In this document: positions 1 to 7,232 of the stretch, one piece after another
How the letters are laid out: every line of letters starts with the position of its first letter
How positions within the stretch are numbered: position 1 is the first letter of the stretch
Source: Clostridiales bacterium
GTDB lineage: Bacteria > Bacillota > Clostridia > Oscillospirales > Oscillospiraceae
Direction of reading: 5' to 3'
Assembly (NCBI GenBank): GCA_003533405.1
Contig: DQDL01000094.1
Location: 6,663-25,150 of the forward strand
Length of the DNA: 18,488 nucleotides
Notes under the pieces: model-generated
What the model was told of the DNA's origin: nothing
The model's input: the letters and a program-made list of their open reading frames with translations, nothing else
Database searches by the model: none
Position numbers and translations under genes: made by a program

Positions 1-2483
1 GAGTGCGTGGCTGCGTTGTCGGTCTTTACCTTGAATGAGCGAGTCTCGGTGGTCTCATTGCCGAACTTATCACGGACGGAGACTGCGATGGTGTGGTCGC
101 CGTCGGGCAGCTTCAGGTCATAAAGGTGTGCGATGGAGCCGTCGGGCTCGGTGACAAACTGATACTTGTCGTTGCCGGAGACATTGATGCCGTCAACATA
201 CATACGAATGGTGTCGGCGTCAATGCCGCTGGTGTACTTGTTCTGAACATCGTGCATGTAAGCGTCAACACGCAGGGTGTCGGTGGTGAGTACGGTGCCG
301 TTTTTAATGTCGGAGTCGTTTACACGGACAGAGTCAACAACGGGAGCGTCGACATCGTCGATGTTGGTGCCGTAAACGAACTGGAAGTTATCGAAGTAGA
401 GCTCGCCTGCACGCTGAGTGCCGACCATTTTGGTGCCGGAAACAAACATGAGACGGAAGGTCATGCCGGGCATGAAGGAGAACGGGCCTGTCCACTTGGT
501 CAGATCTGCCTCAAGGTACTGCCAGCCTTCCCAGTAGATACCGGGCTGGACTTCCCATTCGCCGGTCTCAGGATTATATCCGTTCTGGACTTTCTCGCTT
601 TTGGGCTCAAGAGTGAAGTCAACCTCACACTTTTTGCCGTTGCCGTCGTAGCAATAGCAACGCAGCCACAGACCGGAGATGAGGCTGCCGTCAGCGTCCT
701 TGACGCTGCCGTAGTTAACGCCAACGCCCTCGGGAGCATAGACCCAAACGCCAAGGCCGGTGGGAGCACCGGGGATCTGCATCTGATCGGAGGTACCGAC
801 GCATGCGCCCTCGGTAACGGCACCGCAGTTAGTGTAGTCAAAATTGAGCTTCAGAGAATGAGTGCCGAAGCGGACGGGGTCGTCATCGTTAAGGGATGCG
901 ATCTCGACGGACTCTTTACCGCCTCTGCCATAGTTCGAGGTCTTGAGAATGCCGTTTTCACCGCAGTAATAATCCTGAGCGGAGATGACATCGCCGGTCT
1001 CGGGATCGGTACGATCCTCAAAGTCCCAAACGACGGTGGGGAGCATACCAACGATAACATGGATGGAGGCGGTGACCTTCTCATCGTACTTCGAGGTCGC
1101 AGTGACATTGCCGTTAAGGCTGTTTTCACTGTTTGCAACAAAGGTGTTGCCCTTGAAGACACCGAGACCTTCGGTGCTCATCGTCCAGACAATGTCGCCG
1201 TCCTTGATGTTAAGGTCACGGTCCTTGTTGCGGACAACGAGGGAAAGGTTGCTCTCATCCTCAAAGCCAAGGCTGACTTCCTCGGCGTTGAAGTAGATGT
1301 TATCGGGAACAGCAATTTCGATCGCCGTTGTGCCGATAACCTTGCCGCCCTGAACCATCTGGACATTGACGGTGCCGGTCTTGTCGCCGGCCTTGAAAAG
1401 GCCGGTCTTGGCATCGATGGTGCCCATGTCCTTGCTGTCGTCGGCAAGAGCCCATGTTGCATCGGTGGGAACTGCCATGGGGAAGCCTGCGGTGTCGATG
1501 CCGCTGGCGGTGAACTGAACCTCATAGCCCGGGGTGTACAGGTCGTTGTTGGGGGTCAGTGCAGCGTGGTCGAACACGCCGGTGGACTTTGCGGTGGAAA
1601 CGATGAGCAGGGAGGAGCAGACCTCACGCTCAGCACCGTCCGAGGGAGAGTTACGGACTTCGAGCTTATCGCTGCCCTCGATGCGGGCTGCGTAGGTAGC
1701 CGAGCCGCCGCCGTCAAGCACGAGGACATCCTTTGCACCCTCAGCCATGTACATTTCGGCGATCTCCTTGTATGTACGGCCGCAGGAAACGGGGGTAAGC
1801 ATACCGTGGGTGACGGAGGTGACGATGCTGCCGTCTTCCATGATACCGATGGTGCTACGGCTGTAGTCGTTAGTGCCGCCCTCGAAGTTCTCGGTGCAGG
1901 CCTTTCCGTCCTTGACCAGAGGCATCCAACCGCCGACAGCGGTCTGACAGTCGCTCAGATCGGGATTGTTTCTGATAACGGGGGTGCCGTCCTTCAGAAT
2001 AGCAAAGTACCAGCGGCCACCTGCGTCGTGGTACTGCTTGCCCTCCATGACGAGTGCGCCGAGAGGCTCGCCGGTCGCCATGTTGAAGAAGTCGGCATTG
2101 ATGGCTGCGACTACGGTCTCACCGGGGTGATCTTTCTCGTAGGCGGCAGCCTGCTTGGTGGTGGATACCATGCGCCACTTGGAAGCATCGTTCTCGCCGT
2201 AGCAAGCTACGATCTTGATGGTATCACTGAGATTTGCACGGCACATATAATCGATCTTCTGATCATTGCCGGCAGGAGTGTTGGAAATGAGCTCGTGCTC
2301 GACAACATCGTTGGTGATCTTGGTTATTGTATCCTTTACCAAGATCTCGCCTTCGGCAGTGCCTGCCCAAGCCTTTTCAGATGAACCTGTGTCAGCCATC
2401 GCCGTGATGGGGATAAGCGACACAAGCATCATTACCGCAAGTACGATAGAAAGTACGCGCTTGCCTGTCTTTACTCTCTTCAT
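1..2483 (-). CDS. Secreted phosphodiester glycosidase (NAGPA-domain) protein, C-terminus cut by window edge
   Basis: The minus-strand frame is open from an ATG at 2483-2481 to the window edge (827 codons seen, no stop reached). AAAGGG precedes the start by about 8 bases. Residues 1-30 form a signal peptide: basic start, hydrophobic core, then an AMA|D cleavage site. Residues about 85-275 match the phosphodiester glycosidase family (NAGPA, PF09992) through NADFFN (129-134), RSTIG (209-213) and DGGGS (257-261). The family includes the enzyme that uncovers mannose-6-phosphate by removing GlcNAc from a phosphodiester; bacterial members are thought to cleave sugar phosphodiesters in envelope or host glycans. 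After it come Ig/BIG2-like segments (about 290-475), a jelly-roll-like segment starting VVWDFED (about 484-705) that may bind carbohydrate, and another Ig-like domain from about 712. The domain family is clear; the substrate is unknown. It has its own promoter and leader hairpin. Confidence 0.88.
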   Translation of the reverse strand, partial: MKRVKTGKRVLSIVLAVMMLVSLIPITAMADTGSSEKAWAGTAEGEILVKDTITKITNDVVEHELISNTPAGNDQKIDYMCRANLSDTIKIVACYGENDASKWRMVSTTKQAAAYEKDHPGETVVAAINADFFNMATGEPLGALVMEGKQYHDAGGRWYFAILKDGTPVIRNNPDLSDCQTAVGGWMPLVKDGKACTENFEGGTNDYSRSTIGIMEDGSIVTSVTHGMLTPVSCGRTYKEIAEMYMAEGAKDVLVLDGGGSATYAARIEGSDKLEVRNSPSDGAEREVCSSLLIVSTAKSTGVFDHAALTPNNDLYTPGYEVQFTASGIDTAGFPMAVPTDATWALADDSKDMGTIDAKTGLFKAGDKTGTVNVQMVQGGKVIGTTAIEIAVPDNIYFNAEEVSLGFEDESNLSLVVRNKDRDLNIKDGDIVWTMSTEGLGVFKGNTFVANSENSLNGNVTATSKYDEKVTASIHVIVGMLPTVVWDFEDRTDPETGDVISAQDYYCGENGILKTSNYGRGGKESVEIASLNDDDPVRFGTHSLKLNFDYTNCGAVTEGACVGTSDQMQIPGAPTGLGVWVYAPEGVGVNYGSVKDADGSLISGLWLRCYCYDGNGKKCEVDFTLEPKSEKVQNGYNPETGEWEVQPGIYWEGWQYLEADLTKWTGPFSFMPGMTFRLMFVSGTKMVGTQRAGELYFDNFQFVYGTNIDDVDAPVVDSVRVNDSDIKNGTVLTTDTLRVDAYMHDVQNKYTSGIDADTIRMYVDGINVSGNDKYQFVTEPDGSIAHLYDLKLPDGDHTIAVSVRDKFGNETTETRSFKVKTDNAATH

Positions 2484-2527
2484 TTATCCATCCCTTTCAT
2501 AAACAGATTTTTAATGAACAAGGTACT

Positions 2528-2594
2528 AAAAAAGGCAAGGCCGATGCTTTGATAAAACAGTCACAATATCTTGTTTCACCGCACAGGCTTTGCC
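2528..2594 (-). terminator. Long leader hairpin with U-tract, candidate attenuator of the NAGPA gene
   Basis: In minus-strand RNA, GGCAAAGCCUGUGC (2594-2581) pairs with GCAUCGGCCUUGCC (2547-2534) at 12 of 14 positions. An inner helix GUGAAACA/UGUUUUAU encloses a 12-base loop. Six U residues follow at once (2533-2528). The structure lies after the promoter at 2609-2636 and about 45 bases before the NAGPA start codon, so it is in that gene's 5' leader. It could be a plain terminator for the upstream BrkB-type gene, whose stop codon is about 100 bases away, but its place between promoter and start codon fits attenuation. I could not assign it to a known riboswitch class. Confidence 0.6.
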
Positions 2595-2606
2595 CATACA
2601 TGTATG
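2595..2606. promoter_or_regulatory. Perfect 12-base palindrome at the predicted transcription start of the NAGPA gene
   Basis: CATACATGTATG reads the same on both strands. It starts 3 bases downstream of the predicted -10 box (2614-2609, minus strand), so it covers the expected transcription start near 2602. That is a typical operator position. It could also be chance in an AT-rich promoter. No repressor gene is linked. Confidence 0.3.
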
Positions 2607-2608
2607 TT

Positions 2609-2636
2609 ATTTTACCATACCATCAAAATTTGTCAA
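2609..2636 (-). promoter_or_regulatory. Sigma-A type promoter of the NAGPA gene
   Basis: On the minus strand a perfect -35 box TTGACA (2636-2631), a 16-base spacer and a -10 box TAAAAT (2614-2609) lie upstream of the NAGPA gene. Transcription would start near 2602, giving a leader of about 119 bases. This is the best -35 match in the window. Confidence 0.65.
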
Positions 2637-2692
2637 CTAAAGAGTGATGGCCTGTTTTTGTGCAATATAACGAAAATTTCTGTACACCGTGT

Positions 2693-3496
2693 TCAGTCGT
2701 CGCCGTGACGCTTGCGGTATATATACATATTTAAATATGCACCCAGCAAGATGATGTACATGCACCAGTACATCCACAGCAAAGTGATGATAATTGCAGC
2801 AAGGCTGCCGTAGGTCGTGTACCCGCCGCCGTAGACGATGTAAAGCGAGAAAAGCCAAGTAAAAAGAAGCCATGCGCCTGCTGCGGCAACGGCTCCGGGC
2901 AAAAGCTGGCGAAGCCTAAGCCGCATGCCGGGCACCCAGTGATATATGGCGATAAATACGCATGTCAGCAAGATGACCACGACGATTAGCCTGAGTTTTA
3001 TGACGATACGCACAAACGGCGACAAAAGCGGCAGGGAACTAAGCCTGTCGCCGAAAACGAGCAGCAGTAGCAGCAGAACCATGATAAAAATGATACCGAT
3101 GGTGTATAAACACGCAAGCAGGCTGCGCTTTAGGTACGAGCTGTACCTCAGGCTGTCGGCAACATCCTCAACGCCTCGGATGAGCGAGGAAAACGCCCTG
3201 CTTGAAAGCCATACAGTGATGATTATCGATATAGGCAGTATGGCGTTCGGCGCTGAGTATATATCCGTGACGGCGGAGGTGATGATGCCCTGCATGGCGG
3301 CAGGAATATAGTGGCTGACTATCTCAAAAAGTCTGTCCTCCTCAAGACCCGTGAGCGGCAGAATGGTACTGACCAACGCAACGAAAGGCACAAGCGAAAG
3401 AAACATGTAAAACGCACTTGCCGCAGCGTGTGCGCTTATGTTATCGTCGCTTATTCCGTCGGTAAAATCTCGAATTTTAAGATATAAATTCTTCAT
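2693..3496 (-). CDS. YihY/BrkB-family integral membrane protein
   Basis: The 267-residue product has about six membrane segments (near 27-48, 84-104, 127-149, 162-186, 200-222 and 230-256). It shows the YihY/virulence factor BrkB signature: the N-terminal ISAHAAASAFYMFLSLVPF stretch, a LPGAVAAAGAWLLFTWLFS block (199-217) and a YGSLAAIIITLLWMYW block (229-244). The length is usual for the family. Members are inner-membrane proteins of uncertain molecular function; the historical label ribonuclease BN is not supported. The ATG at 3496 has only a weak ribosome binding site. The gene starts 10 bases after the U-tract of a terminator that ends the upstream lipid kinase gene, and no clear promoter is visible in that gap. 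Placement beside cdsA and the lipid kinase suggests an envelope-lipid role, which is inference. Confidence 0.88.
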   Translation of the reverse strand: MKNLYLKIRDFTDGISDDNISAHAAASAFYMFLSLVPFVALVSTILPLTGLEEDRLFEIVSHYIPAAMQGIITSAVTDIYSAPNAILPISIIITVWLSSRAFSSLIRGVEDVADSLRYSSYLKRSLLACLYTIGIIFIMVLLLLLLVFGDRLSSLPLLSPFVRIVIKLRLIVVVILLTCVFIAIYHWVPGMRLRLRQLLPGAVAAAGAWLLFTWLFSLYIVYGGGYTTYGSLAAIIITLLWMYWCMYIILLGAYLNMYIYRKRHGDD

Positions 3497-3505
3497 AGTC
3501 CAATT

Positions 3506-3537
3506 AAAAAATTACCGCCTTCGATAGGAAAGCGGTA
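3506..3537 (-). terminator. Intrinsic terminator after the lipid kinase gene
   Basis: On the minus strand TACCGCTTTC (3537-3528) pairs with GAAGGCGGTA (3522-3513) in a 10-bp stem (one G-U pair) with a 5-base loop. It is followed by ATTTTTT. It begins 9 bases after the lipid kinase stop codon and ends 10 bases before the BrkB-type start codon, so it either separates the two genes or thins out read-through. Confidence 0.8.
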
Positions 3538-3546
3538 GTATAGGCA

Positions 3547-4461
3547 TTAGCTTATAAGGGTGATGCGCTTGGGCAAAATCTTGAAATCTATCGAGCTCTT
3601 GCCGTGACCACGCTCACCGTCGAGCGACCAGTCAAGATGAGCGGGCGCTTCTATGCGCAGCGTCTCGGTCTGGAACAGGTCGAGGAAAGGCGAGGAGTAG
3701 TCCTGCGTGAAAACGCCGGTAAGTATGCTCTGCCAATCGATGAGCGACTGCGGCTTGTGAACGAGCAGCACCTCAAACTTGCCATCTGCGGTGTCGACAA
3801 GATCGGTCGGGAGCGTGAATGTTCCGGCAACGGAGGTCGAGTTGCACACGGCGCCGAAAATGTAGTCGCCCTCGTAGTTAAACTCGCCGTCGGTAAACTT
3901 AAGGTGATATGATTTGAGCTTCGGCAGATCCTTGACCGCATCAAGAATATATGCCGAGTGGCCGAGAACATTCTTGAGATTTTGCGAGGTAGTGTAGGAC
4001 AGCCACGAGAAAGCGCCGAAGGCCGAGACATAGGCAAAGTAGTTGTCGCCGAACTTGCCGATGTCGATCTGCCTGGGACTGCCGTTTGCAATATGCATCG
4101 CCGCCGTCAGCATATCCGAGGAAATACCCTGGCAGGAGGCAAAATCATTCGTGCTGCCGGAGGGAATGTAGCCGAGCGGAGTGTGGCTTCCACCGAGTAT
4201 CATGCCGGTGATGGTCTCGTTGAGCGTACCGTCGCCGCCGATGGTGACAACGATGTCAAACTCCGATGAGTACAGGCGTGCAAATTCCGTTGCGTCGCCA
4301 CGCTTTCCGGTCGGAAAAACACTCACGACATAGTTGTTTGCGGTGAAAATCCTTATAATATCTGGCAGAAAACGCAGGGAAATGCGTCTGCCGGAAACGG
4401 GGTTTATGATGAGCATCATGCGCTTCAGCTGCGCAAGGGGCTTAAAGGTATTGGCGTCCAT
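3547..4461 (-). CDS. Diacylglycerol-kinase-type lipid kinase (YegS/BmrU family)
   Basis: The 304-residue protein has the DAGK catalytic domain near its N-terminus: NPVSG (20-24), the nucleotide-binding GGDGTLNE (75-82) and PSGSTNDFA (100-108), followed by the beta-rich C-terminal lobe normal for the family. It would phosphorylate diacylglycerol or a related lipid with ATP on the cytoplasmic face of the membrane. This recycles diacylglycerol into phosphatidate, the substrate of the CdsA enzyme encoded just upstream. The gap to cdsA is 21 bases, with GGAG about 10 bases before the ATG, so the two are probably one transcript. Whether it is a true DgkB or a YegS-like kinase with another lipid substrate cannot be told from sequence. 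An intrinsic terminator follows it. Confidence 0.9.
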   Translation of the reverse strand: MDANTFKPLAQLKRMMLIINPVSGRRISLRFLPDIIRIFTANNYVVSVFPTGKRGDATEFARLYSSEFDIVVTIGGDGTLNETITGMILGGSHTPLGYIPSGSTNDFASCQGISSDMLTAAMHIANGSPRQIDIGKFGDNYFAYVSAFGAFSWLSYTTSQNLKNVLGHSAYILDAVKDLPKLKSYHLKFTDGEFNYEGDYIFGAVCNSTSVAGTFTLPTDLVDTADGKFEVLLVHKPQSLIDWQSILTGVFTQDYSSPFLDLFQTETLRIEAPAHLDWSLDGERGHGKSSIDFKILPKRITLIS

Positions 4462-4482
4462 TGAAATTTTACTCCAGTGAAA

Positions 4483-5280
4483 TTAAAAAATGCCGTTTGT
4501 AAGACAGAAAAATGCAGCGGGAATGGAAAACAGCAGACTGTCTATCCTGTCCATAACTCCGCCGTGACCGGGGATGAGGTTGCTGTAGTCCTTGAGACCT
4601 GCCATGCGCTTTATAAGCGAAGCGGCAAGGTCGCCGACCTGACCGAAGCTTGAGCAGATAAGACCGGTCAGAACGCAGGTGATAAGCGAAATGTTGTAGT
4701 TCGTGCCCTTAAACACAAAATACAGGATAACACCTGCGACCATCGATGAGACAGCACCGGTGACGCTGCCCTCGATGGTTTTGTTAGGGCTGACCTTCGG
4801 CGCAAGCTTGTGTTTGCCGAACCATTTGCCGCCGAAGAGCGCAAACGAGTCGCACACCCAAGTGGAGATGCAGGCTATCGCAAAAACGGGTATCCAATCG
4901 GAGCGCAGCGAAAGATCCATTATCATGAGCAGGGGGACGGTCGGGTAAACCAAGATCCCGAGGCTCGCCAAGGTGCCGGGACCGCTGATATCATCCTTGC
5001 AGATGCCCACCGTGAACACGGCAAAGACAGCAAGGAAAAACAGCATTACGGAACTGGAGTTGCCCTCCATGAGGAAAATTCCGGCCGTGGCAAGCACCGC
5101 ATAGATATACAATACCCAGCTCGTGCATTTTATATCCTTTAGGCTGACGGCGCGGCACATCTCCCAAATGCCCATAATGAGCGCCGCAAGCAGGAACAGA
5201 ATGCGGGTCACGGGGGAAATGGCGAAGCATGCAACGACCAAAATGATAAGCACGCAGGCCGAGATCACTCTTGTTTTCAT
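4483..5280 (-). CDS. cdsA: Phosphatidate cytidylyltransferase CdsA
   Basis: The 265-residue multi-pass membrane enzyme makes CDP-diacylglycerol from phosphatidate and CTP, the entry step to phosphatidylglycerol and cardiolipin. The CDS signature is complete: CDSFALFGGKWFGKHKLAP (143-161) with SPNKTIEG (164-171), then GDLAASLIKR (216-225), and KDYSNLIPGHGGVMDRIDS (230-248) with its catalytic acidic residues. The N-terminal half carries several hydrophobic spans. The ATG at 5280 is preceded by a GAGGGAG ribosome binding site. In many Firmicutes cdsA sits with uppS, dxr and rasP; here it is followed by a lipid kinase instead. It has its own promoter at 5334-5362. Confidence 0.95.
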   Translation of the reverse strand: MKTRVISACVLIILVVACFAISPVTRILFLLAALIMGIWEMCRAVSLKDIKCTSWVLYIYAVLATAGIFLMEGNSSSVMLFFLAVFAVFTVGICKDDISGPGTLASLGILVYPTVPLLMIMDLSLRSDWIPVFAIACISTWVCDSFALFGGKWFGKHKLAPKVSPNKTIEGSVTGAVSSMVAGVILYFVFKGTNYNISLITCVLTGLICSSFGQVGDLAASLIKRMAGLKDYSNLIPGHGGVMDRIDSLLFSIPAAFFCLTNGIF

Positions 5281-5333
5281 AAAGCTCCCTCTTTCATCGG
5301 CAAAGCCGAAAAATCAAAACAATATCGCCCATA

Positions 5334-5362
5334 AATATAGCATAAAGCATAATTTTGCACAA
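5334..5362 (-). promoter_or_regulatory. Likely promoter of cdsA-lipid kinase unit
   Basis: On the minus strand TATATT (5339-5334) preceded by TGC forms an extended -10 box. A weak -35 TTGTGC (5362-5357) lies 17 bases upstream. The leader then carries a small hairpin, CGGC-TTT-GCCG, before the ribosome binding site. Confidence 0.5.
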
Positions 5363-5422
5363 CTACAAAAAATGGCTTTTGTTAAAAGAAATGGTGAACA
5401 ATTTGCCTTTTGAAAAAAATCC

Positions 5423-5451
5423 TTGAAATTTGCGCAAAAAGATGTGATACT
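5423..5451 (+). promoter_or_regulatory. Likely promoter of the ECF sigma/anti-sigma operon
   Basis: TTGAAA (5423-5428), a 17-base spacer and GATACT (5446-5451) precede the sigma factor gene, with transcription expected near 5458. Many ECF factors transcribe their own gene from a promoter of a different type. I could not define such a motif here from a single site. Confidence 0.45.
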
Positions 5452-5460
5452 TAAATACAA

Positions 5461-5488
5461 ATTCCGTCTTAATTAGTAGGGGCGGAAT
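5461..5488 (+). promoter_or_regulatory. Leader hairpin ahead of the ECF sigma gene
   Basis: ATTCCGTC (5461-5468) pairs with GGCGGAAT (5481-5488) over 8 bp including one G-U pair, with a 12-base loop. It sits between the predicted transcription start and the AGGAG ribosome binding site (5493-5497). It has no U-tract, so any effect would be on translation or RNA stability. Confidence 0.35.
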
Positions 5489-5503
5489 AGACAGGAGAAA
5501 ATT

Positions 5504-6064
5504 GTGGACGACCGCAGTATAGTGGAGCTTTTTCTGGATAGATCGGAAGAAGCGTTATTACAGACAACTGAGAAATATGGTCGATACTGCCACCGCATAG
5601 CATACAATATCCTCGGCAATGATGAGGACAGCGAAGAGTGCGTAAATGATGCGCTTATGCGAGTTTGGGGGAGCATCCCGCCGAATGAGCCGAACTCACT
5701 GTCATCCTTCATCGGGAAGATAACCCGCAACCTTGCGCTTGATAAGCTGCGACAGAAAAACAGCGACAAGCGAGGCGGCGGTGAAACGCCGGTCGTTCTC
5801 GATGAACTGGCCGAGTGTATATCGGGCTATGACGAGTTGGAGCGCAGATCGGATTCGAAAGAGATCGTAGCGGCACTGAACAAATTCCTCGAAGAACTCA
5901 ACTATGTTGAGCGGGGAGTTTTCATGCGTCGCTATTGGATGCTTGACCCCATTTCTGATATAGCGGAACGGTATGATATATCGGTCTCAAAAACAACAAC
6001 GATGCTTTTTAGGCTTAGAGCAAAGCTTAAAAAACACTTGATGAAAGAAGGAATTCCTCTTTGA
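5504..6064 (+). CDS. ECF-type RNA polymerase sigma factor
   Basis: The 186-residue protein has a sigma-70 region 2 (about 22-85, including YGRYCHRIAYNILGNDEDSE and DALMRVW) and a region 4 helix-turn-helix (about 122-178, with MLDPISDIAERYDISVSKT). A short linker joins them and there is no region 3, which is the ECF layout. The start is GTG at 5504, chosen because AGGAG lies 6 bases upstream. Its TGA stop overlaps the TTG start of the next gene in TTGA, so the two are translationally coupled, as is usual for a sigma factor and its anti-sigma factor. It should direct RNA polymerase to a small regulon when released from the membrane partner. The regulon is unknown. Confidence 0.92.
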   Translation: MDDRSIVELFLDRSEEALLQTTEKYGRYCHRIAYNILGNDEDSEECVNDALMRVWGSIPPNEPNSLSSFIGKITRNLALDKLRQKNSDKRGGGETPVVLDELAECISGYDELERRSDSKEIVAALNKFLEELNYVERGVFMRRYWMLDPISDIAERYDISVSKTTTMLFRLRAKLKKHLMKEGIPL

Positions 6065-7179
6065 GAAAAGAAGACTTGTTTAATTACATAGGTTCGGTAG
6101 ACGACCGCTATATAGAGGAACTGTTTGAAGACGAAGTTAAGGCCATGCCGAAGAGCTCCGACCATAAGAGCTGGCGAGCGCTTGCTGCGTCCCTTGCCGT
6201 TATCGTTGTGGGCTCAGCCGCCATGTTCTTCGGACTCGGCAAGGCCGATATGGGCACAACAGATATAGGAGGACACACAACGAAGCTGCCGATGGCGGCA
6301 AACACCGTTGTCATGCTCGATGTTAACCCCAGCGTAAGGCTTGAAGTCAACGACCGCAATGTCGTTGTCGAGGTCGATGCCGTCAACAGCGATGCCGAGA
6401 AGATAACGGCGGATATAAGCGTTGTTGGCAAGAAGTATGACGATGCGGTCAAAGTGACCGTTAACGCCATGCAGAAAAACGGCTACATAACGGAGCTTAA
6501 AAATTCTGTCCTTGTGACGGTCGTTGATGGAGATGAGGAGCGGGCGGCATCCGTCCGTAAAACGGTAGTTGACACCATTGTCAAGATAGATAAGAGCGTT
6601 GGCTACGATATCTCGATACTCAGCCAGACGATGACCGGCGACAGTGACCTTCGTGAGCTCGCCGAGAAAAACCATGTTACGACCGGCAGGATTATGCTCA
6701 TCGAGAAGATCTGCAAGCTCAACTCCGAGTTCAGTGTCGATAAGCTTGTTAAGAACAATATTCAGACGATAAATCAGCTTTTGGTCTACACCGGTGTTCC
6801 TGAGACCGTTGAGCGTATCGGCGAGGCGGCGGGCGTTGTCCCCGAAAAGATTCGCAGCAGACTCAAGTTTGACGAAATGAGCGGTGATGAGCTTATAAAC
6901 TTTACCTGCGCACTGTCCGATTTTTACACCCGACTGACCGATTATTACAGCGAAGACGATGTCGTTAAGCAGATAGGCTTTGTGCTCGATATTAAGCAGG
7001 GCAAGGATGCCGACGGCAAGACACTTTGGGGAATCATTGCCGAGAGCAGAAACCACGATATCGGCTCCCAAGGCGCAGTTTTCGGCTCGGGTGACACCAA
7101 GGTCAAGGATTGGTACGATCAGCATGATATCTATAAGGTATCAAAATTCGTCAAAGGCCTGCTCGATATAGCAGCGTAA
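6061..7179 (+). CDS. Membrane anti-sigma factor with RsgI-like extracellular domain
   Basis: The 372-residue protein starts with TTG at 6061 (AAGGA about 9 bases upstream), overlapping the sigma factor stop. Residues 1-30 (LFNYIGSVDDRYIEELFEDE) resemble the cytoplasmic sigma-binding helix of clostridial anti-sigma factors. One membrane segment follows (about 39-58). Outside, MLDVNPSVRLEVN (85-97) and the VVVEVDAVNSDAEKI stretch (101-115) match the conserved module of RsgI proteins, in which the chain is cut between Asn and Pro; here that would be N89-P90. KNHVTTGRIMLIEKICKLN (203-221) is also RsgI-like. Residues about 245-372 form a domain I do not recognise. RsgI normally partners SigI, a different sigma type, so pairing with an ECF factor is notable. 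A strong terminator follows. Confidence 0.82.
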   Translation: MRKEDLFNYIGSVDDRYIEELFEDEVKAMPKSSDHKSWRALAASLAVIVVGSAAMFFGLGKADMGTTDIGGHTTKLPMAANTVVMLDVNPSVRLEVNDRNVVVEVDAVNSDAEKITADISVVGKKYDDAVKVTVNAMQKNGYITELKNSVLVTVVDGDEERAASVRKTVVDTIVKIDKSVGYDISILSQTMTGDSDLRELAEKNHVTTGRIMLIEKICKLNSEFSVDKLVKNNIQTINQLLVYTGVPETVERIGEAAGVVPEKIRSRLKFDEMSGDELINFTCALSDFYTRLTDYYSEDDVVKQIGFVLDIKQGKDADGKTLWGIIAESRNHDIGSQGAVFGSGDTKVKDWYDQHDIYKVSKFVKGLLDIAA

Positions 7180-7196
7180 TTAAATATAAAAGTTGA

Positions 7197-7223
7197 CCGC
7201 CGTGGCTCTCGCCACGGCGGTTT
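7197..7223. terminator. Bidirectional intrinsic terminator
   Basis: CCGCCGTGGC (7197-7206) and GCCACGGCGG (7211-7220) form a perfect 10-bp stem with a TCTC loop. TTTGTG follows on the plus strand; TCAACTTTTATATTT follows on the minus strand. It lies between the stop codons of the convergent anti-sigma gene (7179) and SLH-protein gene (7233) and can serve both. Confidence 0.85.
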
Positions 7224-7232
7224 GTGCATTTA

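Noticed and set aside
93..2384. A 763-codon open frame on the plus strand
   Set aside because: It is the codon-aligned antisense of the NAGPA gene. The minus strand encodes a signal peptide and conserved NADFFN, RSTIG and DGGGS motifs, while the plus frame has no recognisable domain. It stays open because the real gene rarely uses TTA, CTA and TCA codons.
2484..2610. Possible cyclic-di-GMP-I (GEMM) riboswitch, because the leader contains GGGCAAA, CAAAGC and GGCCU
   Set aside because: The pieces are not in the GEMM order or spacing, and they are accounted for by one long hairpin. Kept only as an unclassified attenuator candidate.
2726..2739. A perfect 14-base palindrome, CATATTTAAATATG
   Set aside because: It lies inside the C-terminal coding sequence of the BrkB-type gene and is explained by Asn-Met-Tyr-Ile codons; no regulatory position.
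2693..3496. Annotation of the BrkB-type protein as ribonuclease BN
   Set aside because: That name is a historical misassignment; the sequence is a six-span membrane protein with no nuclease motif.
6214..7125. A 303-codon minus-strand frame opposite the anti-sigma gene
   Set aside because: Antisense shadow; the plus strand carries the membrane segment and RsgI motifs and is coupled to the sigma factor.
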